From: CAXXFQ01 sp963674475
Lineage (GTDB): Bacteria; Planctomycetota; Planctomycetia; Pirellulales; Thermoguttaceae
Reading direction: 5' to 3'
Assembly (NCBI GenBank): GCA_963674475.2
Contig: CAXXFQ010000015.1
Coordinates: forward strand, 1 to 9,705
Length of the DNA: 9,705 bases
The notes under the pieces are model-generated. The model was not told the origin of the DNA. It worked only from the letters and a program-made list of their open reading frames with translations, and made no database searches. The stretch's first letter is position 1. Every line of letters starts with the position of its first letter. Shown in pieces: positions 6,559-9,705 of this stretch. The position numbers were made by a program, and so were the translations under genes.

Positions 6559-7836
6559 ATGAAAAAGGGCATCTTCCATATATCGGTCATTCACATCATG
6601 ATCTTTTTTTTGGCTGCGCCGACAGTTTGCAACGCGGAAGGGGAAAAAATCCGCAGCGACGCCACCGGCCATTTCTACCGGGTGTACAAAACGAAAAAGA
6701 CCTGGAGCGACGCCCGTTCCTCCTGCGAAAAAGCGGGGGGCTACCTGGTCACGGTAACCTCGGCGGAGGAACGCGATTTCCTGCAAAATCGCTTCTTTGC
6801 CGGCTCCAGGCAGAGTTTCTGGGCGGGCGCGACGGACTCGGAGGCCGAAGGCCAATGGAGATGGCTCACCGGCGAGCCCTTCGATTTCTCGGACTGGAGA
6901 AAGGGAGAACCCAACGACGAAAAGGGGGAGGATTGCCTCGAAATGCCGGTCTATTTCGACTACCAGTGGAACGACGTTCCCGACGCCGCCAAGCGCAACT
7001 GCTATGTCTGCGAATGGGGCAAAACCGCAGTAGAAACGGCAAAAGAGGCGGAAGACGCCTCGGACAACGAGCCCGAAACACCCGGCACATCCGAAACCCC
7101 ATCATCCACCGAAACGGAAACCGAGCCGTCGCCGCTTGCCGAAGTCCAGGATGAACCGGCGGTGTTTTCGAACCAGTCCGAAAGCTCCAAGTCCGAAACC
7201 TACTCGTACTACGTCCCGCTCTTCGAATATTCGTCCCAGTTTCTCACAGGCCTCGGCCTTTCCAACAGCAGCGAAGAAGACGAGGCGGAAATCGTCGTGG
7301 AAGTTCTGGATCCGTACGGCGGAGAAATCATGACGCAACCCCTCGGCATCGCCCCGGACGGCCAGCAGACCGCAGTCCTGTATCCGGACAAGAGCGCGCG
7401 AGGATGGATCGCCATCCTGTCGGACCGTCCCCTCACCGGGGTGTGCTTCATGGTGGCCGCAGGGTCGGGCTGCGACAATTTCATGGCGGACATTCCCATT
7501 TCCGGAAAAACCCACCGTCGCCTGCACGTCCCCCACGTCTCGTACGACAGCGACTGGGACACCACAATATTCGTCGCCAATCCCAACGACGCGCCCCAGA
7601 CCGTGCAGATCGACGTGGTCGCCTCCGACGGCAAGCCCCTGGCGTCGGACACGGCGCAGATCTCCGCGCGGGGCTGCGGCCAGTACAGCCTGTCGGCCCT
7701 CCTCGCGAGGCAGCAACTTGTGGGGGGGAAAGTGAAACTGTACGGCCCCGACGGGATTGTCGCGTTCGCGCTCTACACCAACCTCAAGACCGGCGCGCGC
7801 TCCTTCGCAGGCATAAGCCCCATGGAACCGTTCTGA
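6559..7836 (+). CDS. Secreted C-type lectin-domain protein
   Basis: This 425-aa exported protein starts at the ATG at 6559, preceded by GAGGA (6546-6550). An upstream in-frame ATG at 6490 falls inside the promoter and is rejected. A signal peptide is visible: MKKG, a hydrophobic core to about residue 20, and probable cleavage after CNA (24-26). There is no lipobox. Residues 35-155 form a C-type lectin domain with the WxGA strand (88-91), an EPN motif (117-119), the WND calcium-site motif (137-139), and Cys 56, 126, 148 and 151 at the positions of the two conserved disulfides. In animal lectins EPN with WND implies Ca-dependent mannose-type binding; the bacterial ligand is unknown. A Glu/Thr/Ser/Pro-rich linker (157-212) leads to about 210 residues of beta-rich sequence that looks like two related halves: YYVPLFEYSSQFLTGLGLSN near 217 and LHVPHVSYDSDWDTTIFVANP near 322. 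That tail is a putative extracellular domain I cannot name. The role is probably adhesion or surface recognition. Confidence 0.85.
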   Translation: MKKGIFHISVIHIMIFFLAAPTVCNAEGEKIRSDATGHFYRVYKTKKTWSDARSSCEKAGGYLVTVTSAEERDFLQNRFFAGSRQSFWAGATDSEAEGQWRWLTGEPFDFSDWRKGEPNDEKGEDCLEMPVYFDYQWNDVPDAAKRNCYVCEWGKTAVETAKEAEDASDNEPETPGTSETPSSTETETEPSPLAEVQDEPAVFSNQSESSKSETYSYYVPLFEYSSQFLTGLGLSNSSEEDEAEIVVEVLDPYGGEIMTQPLGIAPDGQQTAVLYPDKSARGWIAILSDRPLTGVCFMVAAGSGCDNFMADIPISGKTHRRLHVPHVSYDSDWDTTIFVANPNDAPQTVQIDVVASDGKPLASDTAQISARGCGQYSLSALLARQQLVGGKVKLYGPDGIVAFALYTNLKTGARSFAGISPMEPF

Positions 7837-8249
7837 AATGATTGGAAATCGAAATGGTCCTTCGCTTCTTCGTTGGCGGTCCTAAAAAAAACTTCCTCGA
7901 CCGGACAGGAAAATCCGGGCAGCACGCCTCCGCCGCTCAGTTGCTCTTCGACGCAGAGAATGCGTATTTGATCTGTGGAACGGTACTCGGTGATCGTGCG
8001 GCTTTTCGGATATACGACCCAGACTAGGCGACAACCGGCGCGCAGCCAGTCCGCAACCTTGGAATGTACATCATAGGCGCGCATCGCGATTCTACCGTGT
8101 CTCGGCCCGGCAGGACTCATCTCTTTGAGTTCTCCTTTCAACAGTTCGCAACGACGCGCCTTGTGTGGCATTTTGTACAAATCGTCGGCTGTCATTAGGT
8201 ATGAAGAAAGAGCAGCCTTGGCTTCAAGCTCGATCGCTTTTGTTTCCAT
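7773..8249 (-). pseudogene. Uma2-family (DUF820) nuclease remnant, core deleted
   Basis: Intact Uma2 proteins are PD-(D/E)XK-fold putative endonucleases of about 180-200 aa, common as accessory genes. The N-terminal part (LMTADDLYKMP...CELLKGELKEMSPAGPRHGRIAMR, residues 18-57) and the C-terminal part (KVADWLRAGCRLVWVV...GGGVLPGFSCPVEEVF, 64-121) match the family. Residue 57 jumps almost directly to the second part. The ~70 residues that normally carry the PDVAFV and AVEVVSP segments, with the catalytic Asp/Glu/Lys, are missing; the junction is near 8070-8090. The family's VDP is VYP here. After the usual end at PVEEVF the frame runs on through an A8 run (7884-7891) into the 3' end of the convergent lectin-domain gene, adding about 37 residues with no family resemblance. 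The start ATG at 8249 has AAAAGG about 8 bases upstream. It is almost certainly non-functional as a nuclease. Confidence 0.8.
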
Positions 8250-8416
8250 CGTACAAACCTTTTCTGGCTCGAAAATATGATTTTTGCAATAATCATTTGT
8301 CGAAAAAATATTTGCGACAAAGCCGACATCTTCCGTTTCGGCTCACATTACAAACCCGAGTCCGAAAAGTCAAATCCAGCGCCTACAGGGAAGGCTCAAA
8401 TTTACAACAATCGATA

Positions 8417-8445
8417 TTGACACTTTTGTGCATACATTTTATGAT
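8417..8445 (+). promoter_or_regulatory. Possible promoter of the brnTA remnant
   Basis: TTGACA (8417-8422), 17 bases and TATGAT (8440-8445) form a near-consensus sigma-70 promoter. It is awkward that the -10 overlaps the first codons of the recognisable brnT reading frame (GTG at 8428, then HTFYDFDWN). If the promoter is real, that start lies upstream of the transcript's 5' end. With brnT broken, the site could now serve mainly brnA. BrnA proteins usually autoregulate their operon by binding in this region; I see no clear operator apart from the overlap itself. Confidence 0.4.
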
Positions 8446-8735
8446 TTCGATTGGAATTCCATTGGGACCCAATAAAAAAACAAGACCAACAAAGTCAAAC
8501 ACGGCATCAGTTTCGAATCTGCTGTTCTGGTCTTCGATGATCCATACCATCTAAGCAAGCTGGATCGTGTCGAAGACCAGAACAGCAGTGGATAACCCTG
8601 GGCCAGATTTGGGGCAGGACCATTGTGATTGTTGCACATACTTATCAAGAAAAGGACAGAAAGGAACTTGTGAGAATCATTACTGCAAGAAAAGCGACAA
8701 AGCTTGAAAGGAGACGATATGAAAAAGGTTACTGA
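8428..8735 (+). pseudogene. brnT: BrnT-type toxin, broken by frameshifts
   Basis: BrnT is a type II toxin, a small ribonuclease neutralised by BrnA. Its pieces lie in order in two plus-strand frames. Frame one from a GTG at 8428 reads HTFYDFDWN, then hits a TAA at 8473. The same frame resumes with NKTNKVKHGISFESAVLVFDDPYHLSKLDRVEDQ (8479-8580), covering the family's KHGxSFE and FDDP motifs, and stops at 8593. The remainder is in the -1 frame from about 8586: WITLGQIWGRTIVIVAHTYQEKDRKELVRIITARKATKLERRRYE, with the conserved RIIxARxA end, stopping at 8735. There is therefore an insertion or frameshift between DWN and NKTNK, and a second one just after VEDQ. The end overlaps brnA by 17 bases, as in working operons. 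No intact toxin can be made without two corrections. Confidence 0.85.
8519..8588. repeat. Perfect 19-bp inverted repeat inside brnT
   Basis: CTGCTGTTCTGGTCTTCGA (8519-8537) is exactly the reverse complement of 8570-8588, with a 32-base spacer. The left arm encodes part of the conserved SFESAVLVFDD segment. The right arm falls on the poorly fitting VEDQNSS stretch where the second brnT frameshift lies. There is no T-tract after it, so it does not look like a terminator. Confidence 0.8.
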
Positions 8736-8970
8736 AAACGAACTCAAGGCTTTGTCCGACCTCCCGGATGAAAAAATCGACACTTCGGATATTCCGGAGG
8801 TTCTGGATTGGAGCGATGCCGAGAGAGGCCGGTTCTATCGCCCTATAAAAAAACGCGTGACGATTCGAATCGATGCGGACATCCTAGAATGGTTCAAACG
8901 GAACAATCCCAAGTATCAAACCGCAATCAACGAAGTTTTGCGCCATCACATGCTTGACCAAGGCAATTAA
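8719..8970 (+). CDS. brnA: BrnA-family antitoxin
   Basis: This 83-aa antitoxin of the BrnTA type II toxin-antitoxin family normally binds BrnT through its N-terminal half and operator DNA through a C-terminal ribbon-helix-helix. The family ending is clear: RPIKKRVTIRIDADILEWFKRNNPKYQTAINEVLRHHM (about residues 42-79), with the beta strand VTIRID and the helices that follow. The N-terminal part (LSDLPDEKIDTSDIPEVLDWSDA) is acidic, as expected for the toxin-binding side. The start is the ATG at 8719 behind a strong AAAGGAG (8707-8713); a TTG at 8704 is in frame but lies in the ribosome binding site region. It overlaps the broken brnT by 17 bases. The gene is complete and appears intact, so it is an orphan antitoxin that could still repress its promoter or neutralise a related toxin elsewhere. 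Confidence 0.9.
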   Translation: MKKVTENELKALSDLPDEKIDTSDIPEVLDWSDAERGRFYRPIKKRVTIRIDADILEWFKRNNPKYQTAINEVLRHHMLDQGN

Positions 8971-9240
8971 AGGCCGCATTCGCAGATTTCCAAAAAGTCA
9001 GTCTTTAAAGCCTGTCTTTCATCAAATACTGAACTCTCTTTCTATTTGTGCAGCGAATGCCTCGGGCCAATGTCAGCTAAAGTGAGCTTAACCTGTTTGC
9101 ATAGGAAAATAGGAAAAAATGGTGCCATATCGACATAGTACCGTCAGGGATACTCTTGAGACTCCCGTAATACAGATAATGGGACCTCGTAGAGTTTCTT
9201 ACTATAGAAGCTTACTTAATATACTTAAAAAGGTTGGAAT
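8971..9240. other. AT-rich intergenic stretch
   Basis: I find no gene, RNA or clear terminator here. The composition is noticeably more AT-rich than in the genes to the left. The best promoter-like pair is TTTCTT (9195-9200), a 16-base spacer and TAATAT (9217-9222), which would lie just before the ORF at 9241; the -35 is poor and the call is weak. Confidence 0.5.
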
Positions 9241-9585
9241 ATGGAATTAGGCACAGCGATTTTTTTCTCTATCATTATTCATTGGCACTATTGGAGTTAC
9301 GGGGTCTTAAGCTTGGAATGTCGGAAGACGACGTTTTGTTTTTTTTTCGGAAAACCCAATGATGAAGCCACAGTTAAAGGCCAAGAGGGGACAGACAAAT
9401 GGGAATATAAATCCCACGGACCTTTCGGAGAAAGGTTCGATGTCTATTTTTTCAAAGATAAAATCATTAGAATCGATTGTTATGATGGTGAAAATCAATT
9501 CCAAATGTTTGGCGATTGTCGCGGCAATCACATGGTTTCAATGGCTGTATGCGCCAACTCCCGGCGAAGCCGCCGCATTCCGTGA
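9241..9585 (+). CDS. Hypothetical protein, doubtful 3' end (114 aa)
   Basis: I do not recognise a family. The N-terminus is hydrophobic (AIFFSIIIHWHYWSYGVLSL, residues 6-25) and may be a membrane anchor or signal. The middle (FFGKPNDEATVKGQEGTDKWEYKSHGPFGERFDVYFFKDKIIRIDCYDG) has the rhythm of a small beta-rich domain: a 'GxPxxV..G...W.Y....Y.VYF.ng' pattern that vaguely recalls SmpA/BamE-type folds. This is a weak impression, not an assignment. The last ~20 residues (CRGNHMVSMAVCANSRRSRRIP) are coded in GC-rich DNA where another frame makes a better protein, so the true C-terminus may have been lost at a junction near 9530. AAGGTTGG precedes the ATG as a weak ribosome binding site. Confidence 0.4.
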   Translation: MELGTAIFFSIIIHWHYWSYGVLSLECRKTTFCFFFGKPNDEATVKGQEGTDKWEYKSHGPFGERFDVYFFKDKIIRIDCYDGENQFQMFGDCRGNHMVSMAVCANSRRSRRIP

Positions 9586-9705
9586 TAAAGTCGGCCCGCT
9601 TTTGACCAATGCCATCCAGTGGGCTTCCGGTTCGCAAGATCCGGGGACGATGTCGGCAGGAGGGGGCGATTCCGAAGATTCGGTGCCGGAGGAACTCCAA
9701 AAGGT
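9485..9705 (+). CDS. Probable exported protein, 5' part (runs off window)
   Basis: From the ATG at 9485 a frame stays open to the window edge: MVKINSK, then the hydrophobic run CLAIVAAITWFQWLYA, then PTPGEAAAFRDKVGPLL, and a Gly/Ser/Asp-rich section (TMSAGGGDSEDSVPEEL). This is a classic export signal layout, with probable cleavage near GEA-AA. The frame remains open up to ATGs at 9482 and 9440; the latter has the better ribosome binding site (GGAGAAAGG, 9427-9435) but would place 22 residues before the hydrophobic core. The gene overlaps the 9241-9585 frame, and GC content rises at about 9530. No family is recognisable from the ~73 residues visible. Confidence 0.55.
   Translation, partial: MVKINSKCLAIVAAITWFQWLYAPTPGEAAAFRDKVGPLLTNAIQWASGSQDPGTMSAGGGDSEDSVPEELQK

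Noticed and set aside
8165..8554. 129-aa plus-strand open frame
   Set aside because: It crosses the Uma2 remnant antisense and then reads brnT in the wrong frame; the brnT motifs appear in the neighbouring frame.
8519..8588. Intrinsic terminator inside brnT
   Set aside because: The hairpin has a 32-base loop and no T-tract on either side, and lies inside coding remnants.

Overview
This is a bacterial chromosomal window of moderately high GC content with AT-rich patches. Gene content and style suggest a Desulfobacterota (deltaproteobacterial) or similar environmental genome. The clues are a probable sigma-54 promoter, a secreted C-type lectin protein with a tail domain common in that group, a Uma2/BrnTA-type accessory load, and several families of small dispersed repeats. 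The taxonomic call is an inference; no rRNA or other marker gene is present.

Layout. Positions 1-1001 hold almost only repeats: two diverged ~97-bp repeats in inverted orientation (52-148 and 308-403), then a 268-bp MITE-like element (644-911) that splits a 7-bp tandem array. The array runs into the 3' end of a minus-strand MFS transporter gene (944-2240), which carries a frameshift at an A6 run. A plus-strand small protein gene (2428-2751) follows, with a close match to a sigma-54 promoter. It shares a strong bidirectional terminator with a convergent inositol-monophosphatase-family gene (2944-3744) that lacks two key catalytic residues. Next come a short palindromic repeat and a complete topoisomerase III gene (topB, 4066-6336). 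topB is divergent from a secreted C-type lectin-domain protein (6559-7836), and recognisable back-to-back promoters lie between them.

The right end is decaying accessory DNA. A Uma2-family nuclease gene has lost its catalytic core (7773-8249). A BrnT toxin gene is broken in at least two places (8428-8735) and overlaps an intact BrnA antitoxin (8719-8970). An AT-rich stretch then holds a weak ORF (9241-9585). The window ends inside a probable exported protein gene that starts near 9485 and overlaps that ORF in another frame.

How the genes relate. I see no multi-gene pathway. Most genes are single transcription units in convergent or divergent pairs. The only real operon is brnT-brnA, now an orphaned antitoxin. 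I did not find a convincing new multi-component system. The most informative observations are the brnT lesion that coincides with a perfect 19-bp inverted repeat, the IMPase-like protein with missing catalytic residues, the sigma-54 promoter on a small uncharacterised gene, and the MITE nested in the heptamer array.
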